From Actinomycetes bacterium (GTDB lineage: Bacteria; Actinomycetota; Acidimicrobiia; Acidimicrobiales; RAAP-2), in assembly GCA_021781335.1 (NCBI GenBank), contig JAJXXA010000045.1, forward strand, positions 1 to 60,210: a stretch of DNA of 60,210 nt, written 5' to 3'. A program made the translations under genes and the position numbers. Numbering within the stretch: position 1 is the first letter of the stretch; each line of letters begins with the position of its first letter. Under the pieces are notes generated by a model that saw nothing but the letters and a program-made list of their open reading frames with translations, was not told where the DNA came from and ran no database searches. Below are positions 47,015 through 57,264 of the stretch, in pieces.

Positions 47015-47070
47015 CCCCTACGCGCGGTCCCGTTTCCCGTTCCCACCCTTGGCGGGACCGCGCGTAGGGG
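47015..47070 (+). terminator. Hairpin between substrate-binding protein gene and GH1 gene
   Basis: CCCCTACGCGCGGTCCCG ... CGGGACCGCGCGTAGGGG, perfect 18-bp stem, 20-nt loop, no clear T-tract. Confidence 0.75.
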
Positions 47071-47114
47071 CAGTACTCACTCATCAGACAACTACTTAGG
47101 AACTCATCTGTACT

Positions 47115-48563
47115 ATGACAACACTTGACAAAAACGCCATTGCTTCAGTCCGCCCCTTCCCACCGGAGTTCCTGTGGGGCGCAGCGACTGCCTGCTATCA
47201 GATCGAAGGCGCCGTGACCGCCGACGGTCGAGGGCCCTCCATCTGGGACACCTTTAGCCACACGCCCGGTGCGGTGTGGAATGGGGACACCGGTGACATC
47301 GCCTGCAATCACTACCACCGTATGGATGAGGATCTCGACCTCCTCCAGCGGCTCGGCGTCGGCGCCTACCGGTTCTCCGTCGCGTGGCCACGCGTGCAGC
47401 CTTCGGGCCAGGGGCCGGCCAACATGAGAGGTCTCGACTTCTATCGCAGGCTCATCGACGGTCTTCGACGGCGCGACATCGAGCCGACCCTCACCCTCTA
47501 TCACTGGGACCTTCCCCAGCCACTTGAGGACGCGGGTGGGTGGTGCGTGCGAGACACCGCCGAGCGCTTCGCGGACTACGTCGACATCGTGGCCAGAGCG
47601 CTCGGTACCGACGTAGAGCATTGGATCACCCTCAACGAACCATGGTGCTCGTCGTGGCTCGGCTACGGCGCTGGCGAGCACGCGCCTGGTGTCAAGGACA
47701 TTGGCAAGGCGGCCGCGGCCAATCACCACCTCCTCTACGCGCACGGCCTCGCCGTTCCGATCCTGCGCTCGGCAGTCCCGGGCGCGAAGGTCGGCATCAC
47801 GCTCAATCTGGGCGACCATCAACCGGGTTCGATGCACGAACTCGATCAGGCGGCGGCGAAGAGGGCGGACGGCAACCTCAACCGACTCTTTCTTGAACCC
47901 GTGTTCCATGGCCGCTACCCCGAGGACATGCTCGAGCACTACCGCGACGTCTCACCGGGCTTCAGCGTCATGCGCGACGGTGACCTCGAGGTCATCTCAC
48001 AGCCCATCGACTTTCTCGGCGTCAATTATTACTTCCCCTCGACGGTCATCGATGCGTCGCGCGAGAGCGAGGCGCGACTGGCCGGTTACTACGTCTCGCC
48101 CGACGTGCAATTTCCCGATCTCAACCTTCGTTCGATCGAGACGCCGGGTCGGGGCAAGACCTCCATGGACTGGGAGATCAAGGCGTCGGGCTTGACGTCG
48201 CTGCTGGTACGAATCCGTGACGACTACACCGATCTTCCGATCTACATCACCGAGAACGGCGCAGCGTTCGACGATTATGTCGACCCTGATAATCGTGTGC
48301 TCGACCACAATCGCGTCGCGTACCTGCAAGAACACATCTCGGCGATGCACGACGCGCTGGACGCGGGAGTCAACGTGCAGGGCTATTTCGTGTGGAGTCT
48401 GCTCGACAACTTCGAATGGGCGTTTGGCTACTCTCGGCGTTTTGGCATCGTGTGGGTCGACTTCCCGACGGGCAACCGATTGCCCAAAGAGAGTTTCCAC
48501 TGGTATTGCGAGACGATCCGTTCAAATTCCGTTGTCTACGCTCGCTCGGTGGGTGCCGAGTGA
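47115..48563 (+). CDS. Beta-glucosidase, glycoside hydrolase family 1
   Basis: FPPEFLWGAATACYQIEGAVTADGRGPSIWDTFSHTPG; ITLNEPWC acid/base; IYITENGAAF nucleophile; VQGYFVWSLLDNFEWAFGYSRRFGIVWVDF. Confidence 0.95.
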   Translation: MTTLDKNAIASVRPFPPEFLWGAATACYQIEGAVTADGRGPSIWDTFSHTPGAVWNGDTGDIACNHYHRMDEDLDLLQRLGVGAYRFSVAWPRVQPSGQGPANMRGLDFYRRLIDGLRRRDIEPTLTLYHWDLPQPLEDAGGWCVRDTAERFADYVDIVARALGTDVEHWITLNEPWCSSWLGYGAGEHAPGVKDIGKAAAANHHLLYAHGLAVPILRSAVPGAKVGITLNLGDHQPGSMHELDQAAAKRADGNLNRLFLEPVFHGRYPEDMLEHYRDVSPGFSVMRDGDLEVISQPIDFLGVNYYFPSTVIDASRESEARLAGYYVSPDVQFPDLNLRSIETPGRGKTSMDWEIKASGLTSLLVRIRDDYTDLPIYITENGAAFDDYVDPDNRVLDHNRVAYLQEHISAMHDALDAGVNVQGYFVWSLLDNFEWAFGYSRRFGIVWVDFPTGNRLPKESFHWYCETIRSNSVVYARSVGAE

Positions 48564-48593
48564 GCGGACCGCCCAAGGGATTGCAATAGCAAA

Positions 48594-48635
48594 AAGGGCA
48601 CCGCTCGCGATTTCAGGCTCGCGTGCGGTGCCCTT
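48594..48635. terminator. Bidirectional terminator between convergent GH1 and Hsp20 genes
   Basis: AAGGGCACCGC ... GCGGTGCCCTT stem in convergent intergenic space, preceded by A5. Confidence 0.7.
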
Positions 48636-48652
48636 CTACTCGGGACCTCGAC

Positions 48653-49102
48653 TCAAGCTCGCTTGATCTCGATTCGTCGTCCACCCTCGTGCTCAGCGCC
48701 CGCGGGCATGGTCACTCGAACTTCGAGGACACCGTCCTTGTAGGTCGCTGAAATCTTCGACTCGTCGACGCCTTTGGGAATTGGCACGCTCCTCGTCAAA
48801 GATCCGTAGCGAAATTCACTGCGATGAAGGTGGCGCGTCTCTTTCTTGCTCGACTCGGACTTGTGGGCCGTGATGACGAGTTCGTCATCCACGATTTCGA
48901 CCATTACATCCTTTTCGGGATCGACGCCGGGCAGTTCGGCGCGAATCACCATTGAGTCGCCCTCACGCCATTCCTCGATCTTGAAAGGTCGCCTCCAGTC
49001 GCCGTCTCGGAACATGTCATCAATCCAGCCCCACGACGGCCATGACAACCCACTCCACAGGGGGGTATCCAACTCTTGATTTGAAGACTTGGAGAGTTCC
49101 AT
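48653..49102 (-). CDS. Hsp20/alpha-crystallin family small heat shock protein
   Basis: MVIRAELPGVDPEKDVMVEIVDDELVITAHK...FRYGSLTRSVPIPKGVDESKISATYKDGVLEVRVTMP. Confidence 0.93.
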   Translation of the reverse strand: MELSKSSNQELDTPLWSGLSWPSWGWIDDMFRDGDWRRPFKIEEWREGDSMVIRAELPGVDPEKDVMVEIVDDELVITAHKSESSKKETRHLHRSEFRYGSLTRSVPIPKGVDESKISATYKDGVLEVRVTMPAGAEHEGGRRIEIKRA

Positions 49103-49436
49103 CTCAGCCTCACTTCCCTGAAGCGACGTGACAATCCAACCTGGACGATCGCAATCGCCTCACTCACGAAACTAGAGAGTCGTCGCAGTGTCAACAAGGG
49201 TCAAAAGTCCGTTCGACGCTCGTCAGCACTAGTGCAGTTACTGTGTGCCACGGAGAAAAATACCTGATAAACAGCTTTGTCGCGCTCGAGGCAACAGCGT
49301 GACCGATGAGTCAGCGCGATACGCGCGTCGTGTTGGACCCGTGGCTAAATCATGCACCCTAGAGTTCGCGCGGTGTTCACCATCCGATAACCTTCGCGCA
49401 AGCCGGTCGTTACTTGGCTCTGTCACACTGAGCCAC

Positions 49437-50897
49437 GTGAGTTCTGCAGAGTCCATCAAGGCACGCGACGTCGAGGTCGACAACGGCCACATACCCCAGA
49501 CCGGCATCGCCGCCGCCACTCAGACCGTGGGCGAGTTGCTCGACTCGGCGCCCACCAGTCGTTTCCACCGTCAAGCGGTGATCGTTTCGGGCATGGGGTT
49601 TTTCACCGACGCCTATGACCTCTTCGTCATCGGTATCGTCGCATCGTTGCTCGCCGCGCAGTGGAAATTGTCCACCACCCAAGTGAGTTGGGTGACGGGC
49701 TCAGCGATCCTCGGGGCCTTCATCGGTGCATTCTTATTCGGTCGTATCGCCGACGTCCTCGGACGAAAGTCGGTGTACACCATCGTGGCCGCCATCATGA
49801 TCCTCGGCGCGTTGCTCTCGGCCGTGGCGCCGAGTTTCATCTACCTCGTGATCGCTCGTTTCGTGTTGGGACTGGGCATTGGCGGCGACTATCCGGTCTC
49901 GGCCGTTTTGATGAGTGAGTACTCAAATCGCGCGAATCGAGGTCGCTTGGTCGGCCTCGTGTTCTCGATGCAGGCAGCAGGCCTCATCGTGGGTCCCTTG
50001 GTGGCGGTGACGCTGCTCTCGTCTGGTGTTCACCAGACCGTCGCGTGGCGACTACTGCTCGCCTTCGGTGCCATCCCCGCCGCGGCGGTCATTTACCTGC
50101 GAGCGAAGATGCCCGAATCACCGCGATTTCGTGCGAGCGTGCAGGGCCAGTCCGAGCGAGCCGCGAAAGAACTGCATCACTTCGCCAAAGGAGCGATCGA
50201 GGCGTCGACGGCTGCGGACACCGAGCGTCGTCAATTGAACCTGCGGGGCTTCCTCGGTAATCGCCGCATGTTGCGACTGATCCTCGGTACCGCCGGTTCA
50301 TGGTTCTTGTTCGACTACGCCTATTACGGCAACACGATCTCTCTACCCACCATTCTCTTGAAGGTCTCACCCACGGCGACGATCGAGTCCAAATTGTGGT
50401 TCAGCCTGATCATCTTCGTCGTGTTCGCGTTGCCCGGCTACGCGTTGGCGGTGTGGAGGATCGACAAGGTGGGCCATCGCCGACTTCAGCTCATTGGGTT
50501 TGCGATCATGGCCGCGTGCTTCTTGGTCCTCGGGGCCATCCCGCAACTGACGGCGTCGATCGTCCCGTTCATCGGGATCTTCGGCTTCAGTTACCTCTTC
50601 ACGGAATTCGGCCCCAACACCACGACCTTCGTCCTTCCCTCTGAGCTCTTTCCCGTCGAGATGCGCACCACCGGCCACGGCATCGCCGCGGGTATCGGCA
50701 AGTTCGGCGCGTTCGTTGGAGTATTCCTCGTCCCTCAACTCCAAGTTCGCTTGGGACTTCGAGGCATGTTGGTCGTCGCCGGCGTCGCGGCATTGCTCGG
50801 GGTGCTGCTCACCATGACCCTGCCTGAGCCGTCCCAGCGCACCCTCGATGAAGTCTCGCATCACGACTTTCGAGAAACGACCAGGGTCAAGAACTAG
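49437..50897 (+). CDS. MFS transporter (metabolite/phosphate:H+ symporter-like)
   Basis: FHRQAVIVSGMGFFTDAYDLFVIGIVASLL, FGRIADVLGRKSVYTIVAAIMILGALLSA, FVLGLGIGGDYPVSAVLMSEYSNRANRGRLVG; GTG start at VSSAES preferred over the 49245 ORF start. Confidence 0.87.
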   Translation: MSSAESIKARDVEVDNGHIPQTGIAAATQTVGELLDSAPTSRFHRQAVIVSGMGFFTDAYDLFVIGIVASLLAAQWKLSTTQVSWVTGSAILGAFIGAFLFGRIADVLGRKSVYTIVAAIMILGALLSAVAPSFIYLVIARFVLGLGIGGDYPVSAVLMSEYSNRANRGRLVGLVFSMQAAGLIVGPLVAVTLLSSGVHQTVAWRLLLAFGAIPAAAVIYLRAKMPESPRFRASVQGQSERAAKELHHFAKGAIEASTAADTERRQLNLRGFLGNRRMLRLILGTAGSWFLFDYAYYGNTISLPTILLKVSPTATIESKLWFSLIIFVVFALPGYALAVWRIDKVGHRRLQLIGFAIMAACFLVLGAIPQLTASIVPFIGIFGFSYLFTEFGPNTTTFVLPSELFPVEMRTTGHGIAAGIGKFGAFVGVFLVPQLQVRLGLRGMLVVAGVAALLGVLLTMTLPEPSQRTLDEVSHHDFRETTRVKN

Positions 50898-51047
50898 CGA
50901 GGCGTTGGCGCCACCGGATCCGTTTGACTCTCAGTACTGGGACGTCGCAGCCGTCCAGACGTGCACCGCGTGCTTCAGATGTGCAGATGTTTAGCGAGGC
51001 GGGCGCTAGACGCAATGATCCTCGAAGTGACTACCAATGACCGCGTC

Positions 51048-51689
51048 TCAGTCCAACGCAACCTGGAACTGCGGCTCGGTCGCACTTCGCACGTCGTCGA
51101 GTGTTACGCCTGGCGCAATTTCGCGCAGCACGAGCCCTTCGCCCCCGACGTCAAAGACGGCCAGGTCGGTGATGATGCGTTGGACGCATCGCTCTCCGGT
51201 GAGGGGTAGCGAGCAGGTTCGAACTATCTTGTAGCCACCGTTCTTCGCCGAGTGCTCCATCATCACAATGACGCGCTTGGCGCCATGCACGAGGTCCATG
51301 GCCCCGCCCATGCCTTTGACCATCTTGCCCGGGATCATCCAATTGGCGATGTCACCGGCGCCAGAGACCTGCATTGCACCCAAGACGGCGACGTCGACGT
51401 GACCGCCTCGGATCATCGCGAACGACGTCGCCGAGTCGAAGAAGGACGCCCCAGGCGTGGTGGTGACGGTCTCCTTGCCCGCATTGATGAGGTCGGGGTC
51501 CACCAAGTCTTCACTCGGGTACGCGCCAACGCCGAGGATGCCGTTCTCCGAATGAAGGACGACGTGGCGTCCTTCGGGCACGTGATTCGGCACCAAGGTC
51601 GGCAGACCTATGCCCAGATTCACGTACTGGCCGTCGCAGAGTTCTTGTGCCACTCGGGCCGCGAGTTGGTCTCGGGTAAGGGGTGTCAC
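51048..51689 (-). CDS. scoB: 3-oxoacid CoA-transferase subunit B
   Basis: [70 protein letters not shown]. Confidence 0.94.
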   Translation of the reverse strand: MTPLTRDQLAARVAQELCDGQYVNLGIGLPTLVPNHVPEGRHVVLHSENGILGVGAYPSEDLVDPDLINAGKETVTTTPGASFFDSATSFAMIRGGHVDVAVLGAMQVSGAGDIANWMIPGKMVKGMGGAMDLVHGAKRVIVMMEHSAKNGGYKIVRTCSLPLTGERCVQRIITDLAVFDVGGEGLVLREIAPGVTLDDVRSATEPQFQVALD

Positions 51690-52432
51690 TGCGTCACCGT
51701 CCTCTTCTCAATTCGTTTCTCGATATTCGTAACGTGCACCACTCGTTGCACGAAGATTCCTGGGGTGTGGATCTGCATTGGATCGAGTACTCCGGGCTCG
51801 ACGAGCTCTTCGACCTGGGCGATCGTTATCTGGCCCGCGCTCGCACAGAGCGGGTTGAAGTTGGCGGCGCTCTTCTCGTAGATCAAGTTCCCGTGAGTAT
51901 CGCCGTAGCGTGCGTGCACCAGCGCGAAGCGCGTTCGAATCGCGAACTCGAGGACGTAGCGACGTCCGTCGAACTCACGGACCTCCTTTGCGGGGGAGGC
52001 CAACGCGACGTCTCCGCGCTCGTCGTAGCGCCACGGGATCCCGCCGTCGGCGACCTGGGTGCCCACACCAGCGGGTGTGTAGAAGGCGGGGATGCCGGCA
52101 CCACCCGCGCGAAGCCGTTCCGCCAATGTCCCTTGGGGAACGAGTTCGACTTCCAATTCTCCTGAGAGATACTGGCGCTCGAACTCTTTGTTCTCACCAA
52201 CGTACGACCCGGTCGTGCGACGGATCCGCTTGGCGTTGAGCAAGACGCCCAACCCCCAGTCGTCGACACCGCAGTTGTTGCTCACGGTCTCGAGATTCCT
52301 CGCACCGTTCTCGAGGACGGCACGGATCAGCTCGTTTGGAATACCACACAGTCCGAATCCGCCGACCGCCAGGGTCGAGCCATCGCTGATGTCCGCGACG
52401 GCGGCGGCGGGAGAGTCGTAGACCTTGTTCAT
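51686..52432 (-). CDS. scoA: 3-oxoacid CoA-transferase subunit A
   Basis: [49 protein letters not shown]; overlaps subunit B start. Confidence 0.94.
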   Translation of the reverse strand: MNKVYDSPAAAVADISDGSTLAVGGFGLCGIPNELIRAVLENGARNLETVSNNCGVDDWGLGVLLNAKRIRRTTGSYVGENKEFERQYLSGELEVELVPQGTLAERLRAGGAGIPAFYTPAGVGTQVADGGIPWRYDERGDVALASPAKEVREFDGRRYVLEFAIRTRFALVHARYGDTHGNLIYEKSAANFNPLCASAGQITIAQVEELVEPGVLDPMQIHTPGIFVQRVVHVTNIEKRIEKRTVTQ

Positions 52433-52512
52433 TGATTTCTCCGGAGAACTCTGTGAAGCACGTGAGGACAGACGCCCACCGCCGTACCAAAATTCTAACG
52501 GTCGACCAGTAG

Positions 52513-52524
52513 GTTAAATTTAAC
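52513..52524. promoter_or_regulatory. AT-rich perfect palindrome upstream of scoA
   Basis: GTTAAATTTAAC in the tetR-scoA intergenic gap. Confidence 0.35.
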
Positions 52525-52599
52525 TATAGACCCGAGCGCAGCGTGAGGGGCTAGGGGGCAGCGCGACGTGTGCGCAATCGCTGGTGCTGGCTGCGCGAG

Positions 52600-53256
52600 C
52601 TAGGCGCTGGTGCGGGTGTCGCGAATGGCCTTCGCGATCGTTGCGCGTGGGGTCATCAAAGAACCCAAGACCAACTCGATGTGAATCTCGGCGACCTCTT
52701 CGAGCGTGCGCGTGCCGTTCGGCGCGAACCAGATCGCGACGCCGGTGCATTCGAGCAGGATCGCGTAACTCACGATCTTCACGTCAGAAGCCTTGAACAC
52801 TCCGGCGCGCACGCCGTCTTCGATGAAGCCGATGAACATCGCCTGGTAGGCATCACGTTTGGCCTGGATCTCGATTCGGTCGTCGCCCGACAGCGCACGC
52901 AGTTCGCTGTCGGTGACGAACGCAGCGCGCGGAAAGAGTCCGTGGAATCGAACGTGTTCTCGCACCGCCGCCGCGAGACGCGTCGCCGGGTTCTTGTGGT
53001 GCGACACCGCGTCGATGACTGCTGAATTGAGATCATCGAGGAAGAAACGCTCGAGTTCCAGCAGGATTGCTTCTTTGTTGGCAAACCAGTAATAGATTCC
53101 AGCAGCGCGAATCGGTACCTCCGCGGCGATCTCGCGCATGGATGTGGCGTGGTAGCCGCGCTGTGCGAAAAGATCGAGCGCCGCCTCGAGTATGGCGTCA
53201 CGCGTCGTCGGCTCCCCGTTTTTCTCCGGTGGTGCCTTCGTCTCGTGCAGCGTCAT
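52600..53256 (-). CDS. TetR family transcriptional regulator
   Basis: TRDAILEAALDLFAQRGYHATSMREIAAEVPIRAAGIYYWFANKEAILLELERFF; start re-assigned to MTLHETKA. Confidence 0.9.
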   Translation of the reverse strand: MTLHETKAPPEKNGEPTTRDAILEAALDLFAQRGYHATSMREIAAEVPIRAAGIYYWFANKEAILLELERFFLDDLNSAVIDAVSHHKNPATRLAAAVREHVRFHGLFPRAAFVTDSELRALSGDDRIEIQAKRDAYQAMFIGFIEDGVRAGVFKASDVKIVSYAILLECTGVAIWFAPNGTRTLEEVAEIHIELVLGSLMTPRATIAKAIRDTRTSA

Positions 53257-53504
53257 TACGTGTCCTTGTGATCTGTGCGTTCGTGTGGTGCCTCGGCCGC
53301 GTCTCTCGTCACACCATGAAGCCAAGAGAGTGCGACCTCGACAATTTCCCTGACAGTAGCATTCATGGCTGCGCACATAGCGCGATGATCATTATGAATT
53401 CACGTACTTCGAATCTGAGCGACACCCCCGCGACGCGGCCACCCGGGCCACACCGGCGTCCCAGTTCGAGATGGATCACTTCACAATTTGTTAACGAGAG
53501 TGGC

Positions 53505-53533
53505 TTGACGCTCTCGAGGTGACCTGTTAGGTT
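53505..53533 (+). promoter_or_regulatory. Candidate promoter of second Opp/Dpp transporter operon
   Basis: TTGACG (53505-53510), 17-nt spacer, TAGGTT (53528-53533). Confidence 0.5.
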
Positions 53534-53630
53534 GTCGTGTGTTTAACGGGCGTTCATTAAATTAATAACGAGGGCGTGCGCATCTTCTTGATGCGGTGCC
53601 AAGGGGAAACAAAATAATGGGAGAAAAACT

Positions 53631-55295
53631 ATGAAGTTACGTCACGCAACTTCGCTCGGGGCGATCGCTGCGTCACTGGTCCTGCTCGCCGGCGCCAGTA
53701 CCTTCGCGGGTGCAGGCCAGCGATCACACGCGTCGACCGGTGCGGTACTTCGCATTGGTACCCAATACCAAGTCGATTCGATGAATCCGTTCGTCGCACT
53801 GGAGAGTTCATCGCTCGCGGTCTACAAGTACATCTATCCATCGTTGGTGCAGTACAACACCAGCCTCGCGATTTCGCCAAACTTCGCGACAAGTTGGTCG
53901 CACTCAGCCAATGGTCTCGACTGGACGTTCCACCTGCACTCGGGTGCGCTCTGGTCTGACGGCAAGCCGCTGACGTCTGCGGACGTTGTCTGGACCGTGA
54001 ACACGGTCCTGAAGGACGCGTCGGGCGGTGGCGCACTGCTGGCCACCTACTTGCCGGGCGTCACCTCGGCGAGCGCACCTGACGCCAACACGGTCGTCCT
54101 GCACCTCCAGACTCCTGAAGCAGCACTGCTCGCCAACATTGCGCGTCTGCCGATCCTGCCCGAGCACGTCTGGTCCCAGTACGACACGGGTACGGCGGGT
54201 GCCGGTCTTCGCACGTTCTCGAACGACCCTTCCGCTTCACAGCCTGTTGTCTCGGGCGGACCGTTCATGGCGACCCAGTACAACTCATCGGGGGTGACAT
54301 TGTTCAGTGTGAACCCCAACTTCTACGGCGCCAAGCCGACGATCTCGGGATTCGGACTCGAATACTTCACCAGCGCTGACGCCGAGATCCAGGCGCTCAA
54401 GACCAACCAGATCGACGTGATGCTCAATGCCACACCGAGCGCGATCCACAGTCTGAAAGCCGATCCCAGTCTGGTCGTCGACACGAAGCCGGCGCTCAAC
54501 GAGAGCGACTTCATCATCAATGACTACGCCGGCAAGAAGAAGAATCGCGAGCTGTTGAACCCACTCGTGCACGAAGCTTTCAACTACGCCATCGACCGAA
54601 ACGCCATTGTCAAAGATGCGTTCAACGGTGACGCCAAGCCCGGCATGTCGCCGATTCCGGTCGCTGACACGGCGTTCTACGACCCGGCGATCAAGCCCGC
54701 GCCGTTCAACCTCGCCAAGGCGAACGCTCTGTTGAACCAGGCTGGCTACAAGATGGGACCCAACGGCGTACGCATCGCGAACGGCCACCCGATGTCCTAC
54801 ACGGTGATCCTTTCAACTGACGAGGAAGGTTCGCGACTTCGCGCCTTTGACATCATCCAGTCCGACTTCAAGCAGATCGGCGTCCAGCTGAAGGTCAGCA
54901 TCACCGATGACGCGACGGCGGCATCGTTGGAGCTCACCCCGAGCCAGAAGTTCGACCTCGCGATGTGGGGGTGGACGCCTCCAGGCCCGGACCCGACATT
55001 CATCTTGAACACCTACACCTGCGCACAGTTCGGCGGATGGCAGGAGACGGGTTACTGCAACAAGACCTATGACAAGCTCTTCGCCCAACAAGCGGTGACG
55101 CTGAACCCGGCCGCGCGGCGTGCCATTGTCTTCCAGATGCAGGCGATGCTGGCCAAGGCCATGCCCGAGTTCATCTACGCCTACGAGAACGTCAACGACG
55201 TCTGGAACAAGGCATGGTCGAACTTCGGTGAGACGTCGGGGGGCTTGTTCTCGCCGCTGACCATCGACGGCATCTCCTACGCCCACCACGCGTAG
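53631..55295 (+). CDS. ABC transporter substrate-binding protein, family 5 (peptide type)
   Basis: Signal peptide; LRIGTQYQVDSMNPFVALESSSLAVYKYIYPSLVQYNTSLAISPNFATSWSHSANGLDWTFHLHSGALWSDGKPLTSADVVWT. Confidence 0.92.
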   Translation: MKLRHATSLGAIAASLVLLAGASTFAGAGQRSHASTGAVLRIGTQYQVDSMNPFVALESSSLAVYKYIYPSLVQYNTSLAISPNFATSWSHSANGLDWTFHLHSGALWSDGKPLTSADVVWTVNTVLKDASGGGALLATYLPGVTSASAPDANTVVLHLQTPEAALLANIARLPILPEHVWSQYDTGTAGAGLRTFSNDPSASQPVVSGGPFMATQYNSSGVTLFSVNPNFYGAKPTISGFGLEYFTSADAEIQALKTNQIDVMLNATPSAIHSLKADPSLVVDTKPALNESDFIINDYAGKKKNRELLNPLVHEAFNYAIDRNAIVKDAFNGDAKPGMSPIPVADTAFYDPAIKPAPFNLAKANALLNQAGYKMGPNGVRIANGHPMSYTVILSTDEEGSRLRAFDIIQSDFKQIGVQLKVSITDDATAASLELTPSQKFDLAMWGWTPPGPDPTFILNTYTCAQFGGWQETGYCNKTYDKLFAQQAVTLNPAARRAIVFQMQAMLAKAMPEFIYAYENVNDVWNKAWSNFGETSGGLFSPLTIDGISYAHHA

Positions 55296-55348
55296 AGCAC
55301 TCCGTCACCGCATTTTCGATCAATGAACGATAGAAGACAGAACGAACA

Positions 55349-56317
55349 GTGAACACTCGAACACTCGATTACGTGCTGAAGCGAATCGGCTTTTCCATAA
55401 TGACGGTCTTCGTGGTGTTGACGTTCAACTTCGTCTTGTTTCGTGCCTTGCCCGGAAGTGCGGTGACGGACCTCTCGCGGGTGCCGAATTCGACACCCGC
55501 GCTGCGAGAAGCGCTCGCGCGCCAATTTGGCCTCGCCGACTCAAAGTGGCAGCAGTACTTCATCTATTTGAAGCAACTCCTTCATGGCAACCTCGGCGTC
55601 TCCTATATCAACGGTTTGCCCGTGTGGCACAACCTGACGACCGACCTCTCGAACACGATTCCGATGGTGGGCCTGGGGACGCTGCTCGCCATCGTCTTTG
55701 GGATCTGGTCCGGCGTCACGTCGGCGTGGCGTTGGCACCGGCCCGCCGATTACCTGCTTACGAACACCGCAATTGCGTTCTACTCGTTCCCAACCCAGTG
55801 GCTGGGTCTGATGCTCGTCATGATCTTTGGGCGTTACTTGCCGACGACCGGGATGAATGACCCCTTCGCGGTTGGTGGTTCGGCGTGGTCGCACGCCCTC
55901 GACACGTTTCGACACATGATCCTGCCCGCGGTCGCTGTCGCACTGACCCTCTACGGCCAGTACACGCTGGTGGTGCGCTCGGCGGTCCTAGAGGTGCTGG
56001 GCGAGGACTTCGTCCTCACCGCACGGGCCAAGGGAATTCCCGCGCGGACCATCCTTCGTCGTTACGTGCTGCGCAACGCTCTGTTGCCGATCGTGACGCT
56101 GATCGCGCTGTCGATCGGATACGTGGTGGGTGGCGCGCTGCTCGTCGAGACGGTCTTCACGTGGCCGGGGATCGGTCTCGCCGTGTACCAATCGGTGCTC
56201 TCTCGCGACTATCCAATGTTGCAAGGTGCCTTCCTCATCCTCACACTCTCAGTGGTGATGCTGAATCTCGTCGCTGACCTGCTCAGCCTGAAGCTCGACC
56301 CGCGGGTTGCCGAATGA
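55349..56317 (+). CDS. ABC transporter permease (DppB/OppB family)
   Basis: KRIGFSIMTVFVVLTFNFVLFRALPGSAV; RAKGIPARTILRRYVLRNALLPIVTLIALSIGYVVGGALLVETVFTWPGIG. Confidence 0.93.
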   Translation: MNTRTLDYVLKRIGFSIMTVFVVLTFNFVLFRALPGSAVTDLSRVPNSTPALREALARQFGLADSKWQQYFIYLKQLLHGNLGVSYINGLPVWHNLTTDLSNTIPMVGLGTLLAIVFGIWSGVTSAWRWHRPADYLLTNTAIAFYSFPTQWLGLMLVMIFGRYLPTTGMNDPFAVGGSAWSHALDTFRHMILPAVAVALTLYGQYTLVVRSAVLEVLGEDFVLTARAKGIPARTILRRYVLRNALLPIVTLIALSIGYVVGGALLVETVFTWPGIGLAVYQSVLSRDYPMLQGAFLILTLSVVMLNLVADLLSLKLDPRVAE

Positions 56318-57264
56318 CGACGACGAACCACGCGGACACACCGGTCTCCACCGAAGAGCGCCCACGTCGAGGGTGGCTCGCCAAGTTGGTGCATCATCGA
56401 AAGGCGGGTGTCGTGGGTGCGGCAATCCTTCTCGTCTTTGTCGTGCTCGCCCTGGGCGCGCACTGGTTCGCGCCCTACAGCACCATCAACGCGAGTGGCG
56501 CAGTGTTCGCACCGCCCTCGGGACGTCACTGGCTCGGCACCAATGACGGTGGTATCGACATGGTGAGTCTTTTGATCCAGGGCGGAAGAATTTCAATGCT
56601 GGTCGGCTTCGCAGCCGCCCTGGTTGCGGCGATACCCGGTGCACTCGTGGGTATTTTGTCGGGCTATTTCGGCGGGTGGGTCGATACGGTCCTCATGCGC
56701 ATCACCGACTTCTTCTTGGTGATCCCGGTCATCCCGGTGATGATCGCCATCGCTGCGGTGTGGGGACCGAGTCTCTTTCATCTCATTATCGCCATCGGCG
56801 TGCTTCTCTGGACGTCGACTGCGCGAGTCCTTCGCGCCCAGGTCAAGACATTGCGTGAGCGGACTTTCGTTCGACGAACGGTGAATCTCGGTGCGAGTCG
56901 CACGCGCGTGCTGTACCGACACATCTTGCCCCACGTGGCGCCACTGCTCATAGCCCAGACCGTGATCACGATGGCGCTCGCCATCTTCTACGAGACGGCC
57001 TTGGCGTTCCTCGGTCTCGGTGATCCGACCGCGGTGTCGTGGGGGACCATCATCGAAGACGGGTTCCTTCGTACCGCGATCAGCACCGGTGCCTGGTGGG
57101 CAATCGTGCCCCCGGGGGTCTGCGTGGCGCTCGTGGTCATAAGCGCGTACCTCGTGGGCCAGTCCATCGAAGAGGCACTCAATCCTCGCTTGCGCGTCGC
57201 CAACGTGTCGCCTCGATCGTGGAAGATCCGTCCGCTCGTGGGTCGAGGCAAGGACGCACTGTGA
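56314..57264 (+). CDS. ABC transporter permease (DppC/OppC family)
   Basis: HHRKAGVVGAAILLVFVVLALGAHWFAPYS, FAPPSGRHWLGTNDGGIDMVSLLIQGGRISMLVGF. Confidence 0.93.
   Translation: MTTTNHADTPVSTEERPRRGWLAKLVHHRKAGVVGAAILLVFVVLALGAHWFAPYSTINASGAVFAPPSGRHWLGTNDGGIDMVSLLIQGGRISMLVGFAAALVAAIPGALVGILSGYFGGWVDTVLMRITDFFLVIPVIPVMIAIAAVWGPSLFHLIIAIGVLLWTSTARVLRAQVKTLRERTFVRRTVNLGASRTRVLYRHILPHVAPLLIAQTVITMALAIFYETALAFLGLGDPTAVSWGTIIEDGFLRTAISTGAWWAIVPPGVCVALVVISAYLVGQSIEEALNPRLRVANVSPRSWKIRPLVGRGKDAL

Noticed and set aside
49103-49200. HAIR/CIRCE-type heat shock operator upstream of hsp20
   Set aside because: TTGACA is present on the minus strand (TGTCAA 49189-49194), but no CTTGAGT-N7-ACTCAAG or CIRCE repeat was found.
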